64,000 bases of DNA from Hyphomicrobiaceae bacterium (GCA_020638065.1 JACKJG010000010.1:62001-126000); one strand, 5' to 3'. Shown: positions 44,283 to 54,326, counted from the first letter of the stretch. A program made the numbers and translations. The notes: generated by a model from the letters alone, not told the origin.

Positions 44283-45174
44283 TACAACCCTCGCGTCAGG
44301 CCCCGCAGGGCCAAAGCCGAAACCGGCATTCTCGCGCCGTAACATCATCATCTACGGTTCGCTGATCGTTATCTGTCTCTACTATCTCGTACCGCTCTAC
44401 GTGATGATCGTGACGTCGCTGAAGGGCATGCCCGAGATCCGTCTGGGCAACATTTTCTCGCCTCCGATGGAAATCACCTTCCAGCCCTGGGTCAAAGCCT
44501 GGGCGGAAGCTTGCACCGGCCTCAATTGCGACGGCCTGAGCCGCGGGTTCTGGAACTCCGTCAAGATTCTGGTGCCGTCAGTGATCGTTTCGATCATCAT
44601 CGCCTCGGTCAACGGCTACGCGCTGGCCAACTGGCGGTTCAAGGGCGCCAACATCTTCTTCACGATCCTGATCTTCGGTTCGTTCATTCCCTACCAGGTG
44701 ATGCTCTATCCGATCGTGATCATCCTGCGTGAAATCGGCCTCTATGGTTCGTTGACCGGTCTCGTCATCGTGCACACCATCTTCGGCATGCCGATCCTGA
44801 CGCTTCTGTTCCGCAACTACTTTACCTCGGTGCCCGAAGAGCTATTCAAGGCTGCCCGTATCGACGGGGCAGGGTTCTGGGGAATCTATTTCCGTATCAT
44901 GTTGCCCATGTCACTGCCGATCTTCGTTGTGGCCATGATCCTTCAGGTCACCGGCATCTGGAACGACTTCCTGTTCGGCGTGGTCTACACCAAGCCCGAC
45001 ACCTACCCGATGACGGTTCAGCTCAATAACATCGTCAATTCGGTGCAGGGCGTGAAGGAATACAACGTCAACATGGCGGCCACCATCATCACCGGCCTCG
45101 TGCCGCTGACCGTCTACTTCATCTCCGGCAAACTTTTCGTGCGTGGCATCGCCGCGGGCGCAGTCAAGGGATAA
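44275..45174 (+). CDS. Sugar ABC transporter permease (MalG-like)
   Basis: This 299-aa permease has six hydrophobic segments and the EAA loop SVPEELFKAARIDGAGFW near residues 184-201. ATG 44275 gives a normal N-terminus (MTDTTLASGPAGPKPKPAF) and overlaps the preceding gene by 8 bp, so the two permeases are probably translationally coupled. Confidence 0.92.
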   Translation: MTDTTLASGPAGPKPKPAFSRRNIIIYGSLIVICLYYLVPLYVMIVTSLKGMPEIRLGNIFSPPMEITFQPWVKAWAEACTGLNCDGLSRGFWNSVKILVPSVIVSIIIASVNGYALANWRFKGANIFFTILIFGSFIPYQVMLYPIVIILREIGLYGSLTGLVIVHTIFGMPILTLLFRNYFTSVPEELFKAARIDGAGFWGIYFRIMLPMSLPIFVVAMILQVTGIWNDFLFGVVYTKPDTYPMTVQLNNIVNSVQGVKEYNVNMAATIITGLVPLTVYFISGKLFVRGIAAGAVKG

Positions 45175-45180
45175 AAGCTC

Positions 45181-46269
<1,089 letters not shown>

Positions 46270-46327
46270 CAACGACTTTTCCCGCCGGCACCCCCGCCGG
46301 CGGCACACCATGATCAAGGAGGCCAAG

Positions 46328-47077
46328 GTGGACTTTTCGTTCCAGCTCTATTGCGCGCGCAATTTTGCGCCAATTCTCGATATCCTGCCGCGCCTGAAAG
46401 CTCTGGGCTACGCTCAGGTCGAGGGCTTCGGCGGACTTTATGCCCAGGAGCCTGGCCTGGCCGAGGCCGTCAAGGCAGCGGGGCTAACCATGCCGACAGG
46501 CCATTTCGGTCTCGATATGCTCAAGGATACCTCCGGCACGATGAAACTGGCCGAGGATCTGGGCACCAAAATCCTTTTCTGCCCAGCCATCCCGCTCCTT
46601 CAGCGCACGCAGGGCGAGGCCGGGTGGGTTGAACTCGCTGAAACACTTGGCGAATTGGCCGAGACCTACAAGGCTGCCGGCTTCGGCTTTGGCTGGCACA
46701 ATCACGATTTCGAATACCGGGCCACCGCATCCGGTAAGCTGCCACTCGACATCATGTTCGAGACGGCACCGAATCTGGTCTGGCAGCATGACATTGCCTG
46801 GACGGCGCGCGGCGGGCAGGACCCGATCGCCTGGACGCGCAAATATGCCGATCGCGTCGTCGCTATCCACGTCAAAGATATCGCTCCGGCCGGCGAATGC
46901 CGGGACGAAGACGGCTGGGCCGATGTCGGCCATGGTACGCTCGACTGGCCCGGAATCATGAAGGTCGTCACCAGCGAGACCAAAGCTCAATACTTCGTCA
47001 TGGAACACGACAATCCCTCTGACGTCGATCGTTTCGCGCGCCGCTCCATCGAAGCGGCCCGCAATTTCGGAGTTTGA
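46328..47077 (+). CDS. Sugar isomerase/epimerase-like TIM-barrel protein
   Basis: This 249-aa protein of the xylose-isomerase-like TIM-barrel family starts VDFSFQLYCARNFAPILDIL. It has WHNHDFEYRA at about 131-140, WQHDIAWTARGGQDP, VAIHVKDIAP and FVMEHDNPSD, which provide the Glu/Asp/His metal-site residues. Reaction unknown; epimerisation, isomerisation or elimination on a keto-sugar are possible. The GTG start at 46328 has AGGAGG five bases upstream. An ATG at 46310 is in frame but lacks one. Confidence 0.85.
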   Translation: MDFSFQLYCARNFAPILDILPRLKALGYAQVEGFGGLYAQEPGLAEAVKAAGLTMPTGHFGLDMLKDTSGTMKLAEDLGTKILFCPAIPLLQRTQGEAGWVELAETLGELAETYKAAGFGFGWHNHDFEYRATASGKLPLDIMFETAPNLVWQHDIAWTARGGQDPIAWTRKYADRVVAIHVKDIAPAGECRDEDGWADVGHGTLDWPGIMKVVTSETKAQYFVMEHDNPSDVDRFARRSIEAARNFGV

Positions 47078-47081
47078 TCTG

Positions 47082-48218
47082 ATGAGCAAAACGTTTGGCG
47101 TCGGCATTCTTGGCTGCGGCAACATCTCGACGACCTATCTGAACCTCGCGCCTTTGTTTAAAGGCCTCGAGGTTCGGGCCGTCGCCGATATTCTGCCCGA
47201 TGCGGCCAAATCGCGGGCAGAGGAGTATGGCGTCCGTGCCCAGACCGTTGATGAGCTTTTGGCCAATTCGGAAATTGACATCATCGTCAATCTGACAATC
47301 CCGGAAGTGCATTATCAGGTGTCCAAGGACATCGTGTCAGCCGGCAAACATGCCTATTCCGAAAAGCCGCTGGTGCTGGCGATCGAGCAGGGGCTGGACC
47401 TCAAGCAAACCGCAAAGGACAATAATGTCCTGGTTGGCTGCGCGCCCGATACGTTCCTGGGAGGGGCACACCAGCAGGCGCGTTCCATCATCGACAGCGG
47501 CCAGATCGGCAAGATCATGTCTGGCACGGCGTTCGTGATGAGCGCGGGCATGGAAAGCTGGCACCCGAACCCCGACTTCTTCTTCCGTCCGGGTGGTGGG
47601 CCGATCCTCGATGTCGGGCCATATTACGTTGCCAATCTCATCAACCTGATCGGCCCGGTCCGGCGCGTCACCGCCTTTGCCAATATGGCGAGGACAGAAC
47701 GCACGATCGGTTCGGGATCGCGCGCGGGAGAAAAGGTGCCGGTTTCGACGCCGACGACGGTTCACTCGGTGCTTGAATTCGTCAACGGCGCCGTCGTTAC
47801 GCTCGATGGCAGCTGGGACGTGAAGGCACACACCCATGCCAACATGGAGCTCTACGGAACCGAGGGTTCGATTTTTGTGCCGGACCCGAATTTCTTCGGC
47901 GGCGACGTCAAGGTCTCCAATGCGAATGGAGACGTGTCGCTTGTTGATGCATGGGATCATCCGTTCGGTGTCGCCAACCAGCATCGCGAAGGTCGCCCGT
48001 CGGTCGCCAACTACCGAACGGCAGGTTTTGCCGACATGGTGCAGTCCATGGATGCCGGACGGCCGCCCCGCTGCGGGCTCGACATGGCGCTGCATGGCGT
48101 CGACGTCATGACGTCCATTCTGAGGTCTGCGGAAGAAGGCTCGGCCGTCACCTTACAGACAACTTGCGAACGGCCTTTGCCTCTGTCTCCGGACGAAGCA
48201 AGAGCGATGCTCAAATGA
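47082..48218 (+). CDS. Gfo/Idh/MocA-family dehydrogenase (first)
   Basis: This 378-aa NAD(P)-dependent sugar dehydrogenase has the nucleotide site FGVGILGCGNISTTYLNLAP near residue 5, then EKPLVLAIEQGL with the conserved EKP lysine. The catalytic-domain motif FFRPGGGPILDVGPYYVANL supplies the Asp/Tyr residues. It follows the isomerase gene by 4 bp. It may oxidise a glycoside or sugar to a 3-keto form; the substrate is not determined. Confidence 0.9.
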   Translation: MSKTFGVGILGCGNISTTYLNLAPLFKGLEVRAVADILPDAAKSRAEEYGVRAQTVDELLANSEIDIIVNLTIPEVHYQVSKDIVSAGKHAYSEKPLVLAIEQGLDLKQTAKDNNVLVGCAPDTFLGGAHQQARSIIDSGQIGKIMSGTAFVMSAGMESWHPNPDFFFRPGGGPILDVGPYYVANLINLIGPVRRVTAFANMARTERTIGSGSRAGEKVPVSTPTTVHSVLEFVNGAVVTLDGSWDVKAHTHANMELYGTEGSIFVPDPNFFGGDVKVSNANGDVSLVDAWDHPFGVANQHREGRPSVANYRTAGFADMVQSMDAGRPPRCGLDMALHGVDVMTSILRSAEEGSAVTLQTTCERPLPLSPDEARAMLK

Positions 48219-48246
48219 GGTTTGTGGGAAGTAATTGACCTGTTTG

Positions 48247-48279
48247 AACACCCGCGCCGGCACTCGGCGTGGGTGTTTT
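48247..48279 (+). terminator. Hairpin after the first dehydrogenase gene
   Basis: AACACCC with GGGTGTT pairs over 7 bp and the inner GCGCC/GGCGT extend it, followed by tttt. It may attenuate transcription into the next genes rather than stop it. Confidence 0.65.
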
Positions 48280-48304
48280 GATCTGAAATTGCGAGGAGGG
48301 ACAC

Positions 48305-49360
48305 ATGAAAACGATCAAGGGACCAGCCATTTTCCTGGCGCAGTTCGCCAGCGACGAAGCGCCTTTCGACACGCTCGACAATGTTTGCGGCTGGGCCGCG
48401 GGACTGGGCTATAAGGGGATCCAGATTCCGGCTTGGGTGGGTTCGTATATTGATCTGGAAAAGGCAGCAACTTCAAAGGCATATGCGGACGATCTGAACG
48501 CGACTGCGGCCAAGCACGGTCTGGTCATTACCGATCTGACGACCCATTTGCAGGGGCAGCTTGTCGCCGTTCATCCTGCTTACGACACGGCCTTTGACGG
48601 TTTCGCACCCGCAAGCGTGCACGGCAATCCCAAGGCGCGGCAGGAATGGGCAGTTCAGCAACTCATGTGGGCCGCCTCGGCGTCAAAGAACCTGGGATTG
48701 AAAACCCACGGAACATTCTCCGGTGCGCTGGTCTGGCCGTTCATGTACCCTTGGCCACAGCGCCCCGCTGGGCTCGTCGAAGAAGCGTTTGACGAACTGG
48801 CCCGCCGCTGGACGCCAATTCTGAACGAGTTCGACCGCAACGGCGTTGATCTCTGCTACGAAATCCACCCGGGCGAGGATCTGCATGACGGCGTCACTTT
48901 CGAGATGTTCCTCGACCGGGTGAACAACCATCCGCGCGCCAACATGATTTATGACCCGAGCCACTATGTTCTGCAGTGCCTCGATTATCTCGATCACATC
49001 GACATCTATCATGACCGGATCAAGATGTTCCACGCCAAGGACGCCGAGTTCAACCCGACTGGCCGGCAGGGTGTGTATGGCGGTTTCCAGTCGTGGGTGA
49101 ATCGGGCCGGGCGCTTCCGCTCGCTTGGTGACGGCCAGGTCGATTTTGCCGGCATCTTTTCCAAGCTCACCCAATACGATTTCGACGGCTGGGCTGTGCT
49201 TGAATGGGAATGCGCGATGAAGCATCCTGAAGATGGCGCGCGCGAAGGCGCAACCTTCATTGCCAATCACATCATTCGCGTGACCGAGCGGGCCTTTGAC
49301 GATTTCGCATCGTCGGGCACCGACCGCGAAGCCAACCGCAAGATGCTGGGATTGTCGTAG
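48305..49360 (+). CDS. Sugar isomerase/epimerase-like TIM-barrel protein (second, 351 aa)
   Basis: This 351-aa TIM-barrel protein is longer than the first isomerase and only distantly similar. It has GLGYKGIQIPAWVGSYIDLE, VDLCYEIHPGEDLHDGVTF at about 178-196, MIYDPSHYVLQCLDYLDHID and MFHAKDAEF, matching the metal-site residues. Proteins of this size accompany Gfo/Idh dehydrogenases in 3-keto-glycoside pathways, where they act as lyases or epimerases. That link is inference. GGAGGGAC precedes the start. Confidence 0.85.
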   Translation: MKTIKGPAIFLAQFASDEAPFDTLDNVCGWAAGLGYKGIQIPAWVGSYIDLEKAATSKAYADDLNATAAKHGLVITDLTTHLQGQLVAVHPAYDTAFDGFAPASVHGNPKARQEWAVQQLMWAASASKNLGLKTHGTFSGALVWPFMYPWPQRPAGLVEEAFDELARRWTPILNEFDRNGVDLCYEIHPGEDLHDGVTFEMFLDRVNNHPRANMIYDPSHYVLQCLDYLDHIDIYHDRIKMFHAKDAEFNPTGRQGVYGGFQSWVNRAGRFRSLGDGQVDFAGIFSKLTQYDFDGWAVLEWECAMKHPEDGAREGATFIANHIIRVTERAFDDFASSGTDREANRKMLGLS

Positions 49361-49362
49361 GA

Positions 49363-49534
49363 GCGTTGCCAGGAAAAGTGGGGACCGGTTTTCCGGTTCG
49401 GCAACGTGACCACCGGGATGAAGGATGCGTTGCCAGGAAAAGTGGGGACCGGTTTTCCGGTTCGGCAACGTGACCACCGGGATGAAGGATGCGTTGCCAG
49501 GAAAAGTGGGGACCGGTTTTCCGGTTTGGCAACG
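49363..49534. repeat. 64-bp tandem repeat, 2.7 copies
   Basis: The unit starts gcgttgccaggaaaagtggg and recurs at exactly 64-base spacing at 49363, 49427 and 49491. The first two copies are identical; the third is complete to about 49534, with changes near its end, and merges into the ribosome site of the next gene. The inner palindromic part ACCGGTTTTCCGGT resembles a widespread intergenic repeat of rhizobia. Confidence 0.9.
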
Positions 49535-49557
49535 CGACGACCAAGAGGAGACTTGTA

Positions 49558-50697
49558 ATGGGTGAGTACGGAAAACGTCCCGTTAGATGGGGCATGGTGG
49601 GTGGCGGACAGGAGGCCTTCATCGGCTACGTGCATCGTATCGCCTCGCGCATCGATGGCGAATATCAGTTGGTCGCTGGTGCCTTGTCATCGCGCCCGGA
49701 GGTTGCCAAATCGTCAGCAGAACGGCTCGGAATCGCGCCGGACCGGGCTTACACCGATTACGCGGAAATGGCCCATGCCGAAGCGGCGCGTGAAGATGGC
49801 ATTGAAGTGGTGTCCATTGTAACGCCGAACCATGTGCATTTCGGGCCGGTGAAGGCTTTCCTCGAGGCCGGCATCAACGTCATTTGCGACAAGCCGCTGA
49901 CCTCGACGCTCGAAGACGCGATTGCACTTTCCGAAGTGCAGCCGAAGAACGGCGCGAAATTCCTTCTGACCCACAACTATACCGGTTACCCGCTCGTTCG
50001 TCAGGCCCGGCAGATGATTGCCGACGGCAAGTTGGGCACTTTGCGCGTGGTGCAAGTCGAATATCCGCAGGACTGGCTGACCGAAGAGGTTCACAACAAG
50101 CAGGCTGATTGGCGCACGGACCCGACAAAATCGGGAATGGGCGGTTGCATCGGCGATATCGGGACCCACGCCTACAATCTGGCGCGTTTCATGACCGGGC
50201 TGGAACTCGACATGCTAAGTGCCGATCTGACCACTTTCGTGCCGGGCCGCATGGTCGACGACAATGTCCACATCATGTTGCGCTTCAAGGGTGGCGCGAA
50301 GGGTATGCTCTGGGCCTCCCAGGTCGCGCCGGGCAATGAAAACGGACCCTCGATCCGCATCTATGGCGACAAGGGCGGCATCGAATGGCAGCAGATCGAG
50401 CCCAACAAGATGTGGTTCTGCCCGCTGGGCCAGCCGCGCCAATTGCTCACACGTGGCGGTGCCACACCCATCGGTGCGGAAGCGCCTGCGGGCGCGGAAA
50501 TCCGCATCCCGCCGGGTCATCCTGAAGGTTATCTGGAAGCCTTTGCAACGCTCTACAAGGAATTCGCCGATGTGATCCGCGGCGATTCCGGCGGCGAGCT
50601 TTTGCCAACGATGGCCGATGGCGTCGAAGGCATGAAGTTCATCGTCGCGGCGGTGACCTCGAGCAACAATGACGGACACTGGACGCGTCTGGGCTGA
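49558..50697 (+). CDS. Gfo/Idh/MocA-family dehydrogenase (second)
   Basis: This 379-aa sugar dehydrogenase has the Rossmann site VRWGMVGGGQEAFIGYVHRI, DKPLTSTLEDAIAL with the DKP lysine, and GMGGCIGDIGTHAYNLARFM in the catalytic domain. ATG 49558 follows AGAGGAG. It is separated from the second isomerase by the 64-bp repeat. With the first dehydrogenase it makes a pair, as expected if one enzyme oxidises the substrate and the other reduces the released keto-sugar. Confidence 0.9.
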   Translation: MGEYGKRPVRWGMVGGGQEAFIGYVHRIASRIDGEYQLVAGALSSRPEVAKSSAERLGIAPDRAYTDYAEMAHAEAAREDGIEVVSIVTPNHVHFGPVKAFLEAGINVICDKPLTSTLEDAIALSEVQPKNGAKFLLTHNYTGYPLVRQARQMIADGKLGTLRVVQVEYPQDWLTEEVHNKQADWRTDPTKSGMGGCIGDIGTHAYNLARFMTGLELDMLSADLTTFVPGRMVDDNVHIMLRFKGGAKGMLWASQVAPGNENGPSIRIYGDKGGIEWQQIEPNKMWFCPLGQPRQLLTRGGATPIGAEAPAGAEIRIPPGHPEGYLEAFATLYKEFADVIRGDSGGELLPTMADGVEGMKFIVAAVTSSNNDGHWTRLG

Positions 50698-50717
50698 CCC
50701 GCTGGTATTCCGAACCT

Positions 50718-51131
50718 CTAGAGGTGGCGCGTTTCGGCCGGAGCGTGCCACCAATTGTCGTGACGTCCATCGTAATAGGTGACCGGAGCTGAAATCAGGT
50801 CCCCGGGGTCGAGATCATCCAGCGCCGCAACGCTGATGTCGTAGCGTTCCGCATTGTTCCATTCTGATTTGGGGACGTGACCGAATACGCTGGCGCCACA
50901 GCGCCTGCAAAAGCCGCCCAGTTCCTTCCTGCCGCCGATCGCGTAGCCGCTGAGAAGGTCTCTGCCACTGACCAGGCGGAAGTTCTCGGGTGCAACGGGT
51001 GCGCTCCACGCCCTCAGTTTCCAGCAGCGGGTGCAATTGCACTTCTTTGTGCCGGATTCGGCCAGATCCACCTCAGCTTCGAACTGGACACCCTGGCAGA
51101 TGCAACTTCCGTGGTAGGTTTTCTTGGTCAT
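50718..51131 (-). CDS. GFA-family (CENP-V/GFA) zinc protein
   Basis: This 137-aa protein belongs to the glutathione-dependent formaldehyde-activating family. The zinc-binding cysteines are at GSCICQGVQFEAE, KKCNCTRCWKL and FCRRCGASVF. True formaldehyde-activating function is proven for few members; here it is only a family call. ATG 51129-51131 is preferred; the frame opens further upstream without support. It is convergent with the sugar operon. Confidence 0.85.
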   Translation of the reverse strand: MTKKTYHGSCICQGVQFEAEVDLAESGTKKCNCTRCWKLRAWSAPVAPENFRLVSGRDLLSGYAIGGRKELGGFCRRCGASVFGHVPKSEWNNAERYDISVAALDDLDPGDLISAPVTYYDGRHDNWWHAPAETRHL

Positions 51132-51348
51132 GGCTGAGTTCCCTTGCTTGAGGAACCCTAGCCACAAACGATGACAGGAAATGTCAGTAGGCGCCATGAG
51201 CCCGGTTTCTGTCTTCAGGTGTGGCCGTCCGGGCGGGGCGAGGCCTTCAGGCAACGCTCCGATCGATGGCCGCCCGCCATATTGTGTTGCGAGAAGTAAC
51301 GTCGCGAACTAGCGTTGATCGCCACGCGGCAGCGGAAGAGGGAACTCA

Positions 51349-52023
51349 ATGAGCCATCAGGCGGCCTCACGGTTCGCCGGCATAGCGGGCCTGTTGTCCC
51401 TGATAGCCGGTTTGTTCGGTGCCTACTTTGAAGCCGGGTTTCCAGACACGCGCGATGTGGGCGTGATCACTCGTTTCGTGCTCGAACACAAATCAATGCT
51501 GATCAGCCAATCTTTGGCCTTTTCTCTCAGTCCCATCTTGCTGCTCTTCATGATTGCCGGGCTTGCTGAAAGGCTCAAAAAGCCCGGCGCATCAGCGCTC
51601 TGGGCCAATTCGTCGTTTGGCGCTGCCGCAATCTGGATCGGTTTGCAGGTGGCCGCCCAATGCATTCAGATTGGGTATGCGATGGCCACCACGCCTGAGG
51701 TGCCCGCCAGTCTCGCCTTGATGTCCGCTTCGGCAGCCATGCTGACACTCTCGGGAATAGGCGGCGCCGCGTTCATGTTCGCGGTGGGCATGGCAATCCT
51801 CGCAGACCGGCAAATGCCGGTCTGGTTCGCGGTGCTTTCCCTGGTCGCCGCGCTAGCGCAATTACTCATCTGGATGACGGCGGCAGTGGAAAGCGGCCCC
51901 TTTTCGCCGGTGGGTTGGACAGCCTACATTTTGCAGCCGTTCTTGCTTGTCTGGCTGTTGCCCGCCGCCCTGTTGTTGCTGATCGGACGCCGGGCCAACT
52001 CGGACGAAGGCAAGGTGCCATGA
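51349..52023 (+). CDS. Membrane protein, DUF4386-like
   Basis: This 224-aa protein has six hydrophobic segments and starts MSHQAASRFAGIAGLLSLIA. The overall pattern and the conserved stretch AYILQPFLLVWLLPAALLL fit DUF4386-type proteins of unknown function; this is a weak family call. It is convergent with the flavoprotein gene, 6 bp apart. Confidence 0.6.
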   Translation: MSHQAASRFAGIAGLLSLIAGLFGAYFEAGFPDTRDVGVITRFVLEHKSMLISQSLAFSLSPILLLFMIAGLAERLKKPGASALWANSSFGAAAIWIGLQVAAQCIQIGYAMATTPEVPASLALMSASAAMLTLSGIGGAAFMFAVGMAILADRQMPVWFAVLSLVAALAQLLIWMTAAVESGPFSPVGWTAYILQPFLLVWLLPAALLLLIGRRANSDEGKVP

Positions 52024-52029
52024 TCGCAC

Positions 52030-53157
52030 TTATCGATAAACGCTGAGATAATGACCTTCGAAATAGCGCTTCATCCAGTGGAAGATGATCGAGCCGGGCA
52101 AAACAAAACTGCGCTTTTCATCGCGGAATACCAGAATGCCCTTGTCGAGCGTGTCGATGATGCAGATCAGTTCAGGCTTGAACTTGTGATTGGCGGGCTG
52201 ACCCTTGAGCTTGGCCGCGATGTTGTGGGCAACAGCCTCGGCCTGCAAATCGGCCTGGTGCGCCTGTTTGGCGAGCCAGTCGGGGCCCGGATAGGATCCG
52301 GAATCTCCAACCACCCAGACGTTTTCATGGTCGTTGACGGCGCAGGTTGCATCCGCTGCGATCATGCCGCCTGGTGAGAGCGGAAGTCCGGTGTCCGCGA
52401 CCCAGGCGGGGCCAGTCATGCCCGGCATGAACAGGATCATGTCGACGTCGATCTCGCCACCTTCAGTGACAACCTTCTTTTCTTCAAAGCGCACCATCTT
52501 GTGCCCGAGATGAGTTTCGATGCCGCGCTTGCGCATGTCGGCGAGTATTTTGTCGACGGCCTTTTCGCCGAGACGAATGCCCGGTTTCGGGGCAGGTGAG
52601 AAGAACACCAGCTTGAACTTGTCGCGCCGGCCGGTCTTGCGCAGGTAGGAATCCACGATGAAAAGGAGTTCGAACATCGGTCCGCCGCGCATCGCGCCCT
52701 GTTCGTTTGGATTGGTGGCAAATCCGAAGGCAATGGTGCCGCCGTTCATTTCGTCGAGGCGCTGGCTGATCTGCTCGCTGACAGGCAAACCCTCGCAAAT
52801 GGTCATTGCGTGTTCGATACCCGGTAGCTTTTTGATGAAACGTCCACCTGTGCCGATGACCAGATAATCGTTGGTAAACTCGCCCTGGTCGGTGACGACC
52901 GTCCGGCCCTTGTCTTTCATTCCGGTGACAGAGGCCTGAACGAAATTCACATTGTGTTTCGAGAAATAGTGCCGGAGCGGGATCTTCAGCTTTTCGGCTT
53001 TGCGCAGTTTGGCTGGCACCCAGATCGATGAGGGCAGGTAATGCAGTTCGTCGCGCGGCGAAATCAGCGTGATCTCGTCGGTGACGCCCTGTTTGCGCAA
53101 TTCGCGAACGGCGGTCAGGGCTCCAAAGCCGGAACCCAGAATGGTGATATTGGTCAT
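52030..53157 (-). CDS. Sulfide:quinone oxidoreductase-like FAD protein
   Basis: This 375-aa flavoprotein has the FAD motif ITILGSGFGALTAVRELRKQ at the N-terminus, the second nucleotide site IGTGGRFIKKL, and NVWVVGDSGSYPGPDWLAKQ near the C-terminal third. Proteins of this type (SQR group) oxidise sulfide to sulfane sulfur and pass electrons to quinone. Three cysteines are present (TICEGL, DATCAV, ELICII), but I could not prove they match the redox set. A perfect inverted repeat lies 66 bp upstream. ATG 53157 is preferred over the frame opening at 53193. Confidence 0.8.
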   Translation of the reverse strand: MTNITILGSGFGALTAVRELRKQGVTDEITLISPRDELHYLPSSIWVPAKLRKAEKLKIPLRHYFSKHNVNFVQASVTGMKDKGRTVVTDQGEFTNDYLVIGTGGRFIKKLPGIEHAMTICEGLPVSEQISQRLDEMNGGTIAFGFATNPNEQGAMRGGPMFELLFIVDSYLRKTGRRDKFKLVFFSPAPKPGIRLGEKAVDKILADMRKRGIETHLGHKMVRFEEKKVVTEGGEIDVDMILFMPGMTGPAWVADTGLPLSPGGMIAADATCAVNDHENVWVVGDSGSYPGPDWLAKQAHQADLQAEAVAHNIAAKLKGQPANHKFKPELICIIDTLDKGILVFRDEKRSFVLPGSIIFHWMKRYFEGHYLSVYR

Positions 53158-53222
53158 GAAGGACGCTCCGGAATTCTGAGACGGAAGCCGCAACGCAATG
53201 CGCTTCCAAACGATTCAAGCCA

Positions 53223-53244
53223 TATATTAGGAACTGCTAATATA
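53223..53244. promoter_or_regulatory. Perfect inverted repeat upstream of the SQR-like gene (BigR/SqrR-type site)
   Basis: TATATTAG and CTAATATA are exact inverses separated by GAACTG. AT-rich repeats of this form upstream of sulfide-oxidation genes are bound by ArsR-type sulfane-sulfur sensors (BigR/SqrR) in other proteobacteria. No arsR-type gene is in the window. Confidence 0.7.
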
Positions 53245-53285
53245 AAAGTCCAGAGGCACTGGCAAGTCTGACCCGTTTGCCAGAC

Positions 53286-53314
53286 AAAAAAGGCGCACTG
53301 TGAGAGTGCGCCTT
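53286..53314 (-). terminator. Terminator after the distal curlin gene
   Basis: AAGGCGCACT and AGTGCGCCTT pair perfectly around gtgag, and the minus strand continues with a T-run. It ends the curli transcript. Confidence 0.85.
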
Positions 53315-53338
53315 GGATTGGGAGGTGGTGTTGGGGGC

Positions 53339-53749
53339 TCAGAAGCCGACCTGGAAGGCCATGCAGGTCTCGCCGCCATTCTGTTCGATATGCGACTCCG
53401 TCGCTTCACCGAACTGGAACAGGCCGCATGAATTGTCGTCGCCATTCTGTTCGATCGTGCCGACGTGACCGTCGCCTTCCTGAATGATCACGGCCTGATT
53501 GCTGCCGCCGTTCTGAATGACGCCGGCCATGTTGCCGAGACCGTTCTGGGAAATGCCGCCATTTTCCGACATGCCCTTGACCAATGAGATCATGGTCAGA
53601 CCCATGCGCATGGCCTGCGCCTGCTCGGGATCGGTCGGCGTTACGACGACGGAAATGGAACCGGCAGCTGCGGCGGGCGCGACCGCGCCAAACGCGAGCG
53701 AAAGTGCCAGCGTGCCGGCGGTGAGGATGGATTTCAAAGTGCTGTTCAT
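53339..53749 (-). CDS. Curlin-repeat protein (CsgB/CsgA-like)
   Basis: This 136-aa secreted protein has a signal peptide (LTAGTLALSLAFGAVAPAAA). The repeat region has the curlin pattern Q-x-G-x-x-N: ISQNGLGNMAGVIQNGG, SNQAVIIQEGDGHVGTIEQN and FQFGEATESHIEQNGG. About four to five strands are recognisable. Two cysteines (NSCGLF, GETCMAF) may form a disulfide. It is the last gene of the set, after a hairpin. Whether it is the nucleator (CsgB) or a subunit cannot be told. Confidence 0.8.
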   Translation of the reverse strand: MNSTLKSILTAGTLALSLAFGAVAPAAAAGSISVVVTPTDPEQAQAMRMGLTMISLVKGMSENGGISQNGLGNMAGVIQNGGSNQAVIIQEGDGHVGTIEQNGDDNSCGLFQFGEATESHIEQNGGETCMAFQVGF

Positions 53750-53867
53750 TGTGGTGTCTCCAGTTGTTTGCGGCTGTCCGAGCCGATGTCCCACACTAGA
53801 AGCCCGAAGCTGAAACCCCAGCGAACCGGCCATTCACCTTTCATTCATCAGATCGGCGACCCCAATG

Positions 53868-53896
53868 AAAAAGGCCCCGGCGATCGGGGCCTTTCG
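53868..53896 (-). terminator. Hairpin between csgH-like and distal curlin genes
   Basis: AAAGGCCCCG and CGGGGCCTTT are perfect 10-bp arms with a GCGAT loop, and a T-run follows on the minus strand. It should attenuate transcription between the two genes. Confidence 0.8.
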
Positions 53897-53913
53897 ATGA
53901 TTTTGCAGAACGA

Positions 53914-54306
53914 TCAAAGGCCGAGAACGACAGAGCAGCTTTTGCTGCCGATCTCGGTGTCCAGATCGAGCGTCAATTCGTAATGGGCGTTGTTGCTGCC
54001 GAGCTGCATACGGCCAATCACGATGGGTTCTCCGGCGGGAGCGAAGAAGCCGCCGCCTTGTTGAATGTGCGTCCGGCCGCCATTGGCGCCACCGTCGACA
54101 ACAAAGCGGAATGTGCCGGCCATGTCTTCAGTACTCGCGACCTTTGCCTCGATGACATAGGAGCGGCCCTGCATGTTCGTCTCGATGTTGCAGGTCAGCG
54201 GCCCTTCGTCGATCACTTGTTCGTCGGACGGGAGTGCGGTTGCGGCACCGGCGCCAGCGGCGATGAGCGTTCCGGCGGTCAGAAGTGCAATCAAGCGTTT
54301 GGTCAT
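53914..54306 (-). CDS. csgH: CsgH-like curli assembly protein
   Basis: This 130-aa periplasmic protein has a signal peptide ending AGAGAATALP. The domain matches CsgH, the alphaproteobacterial counterpart of CsgC that holds curlin in a non-amyloid state. Features are LTCNIETNMQGRSYVIEAK, GTFRFVVDGGANGGRTHIQQ and an Ig-like strand pattern ending LDTEIGSKSC. The two cysteines (LTCNI, GSKSCSV) sit at the usual ends. It lies between two curlin-repeat genes, which supports the call. Confidence 0.82.
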   Translation of the reverse strand: MTKRLIALLTAGTLIAAGAGAATALPSDEQVIDEGPLTCNIETNMQGRSYVIEAKVASTEDMAGTFRFVVDGGANGGRTHIQQGGGFFAPAGEPIVIGRMQLGSNNAHYELTLDLDTEIGSKSCSVVLGL

Positions 54307-54326
54307 GTTCGGTTCCTTTCAAGCAA

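Noticed and set aside
49363..49534. CRISPR array
   Set aside because: Copies are directly adjacent 64-bp units with no unique spacers and only three copies.
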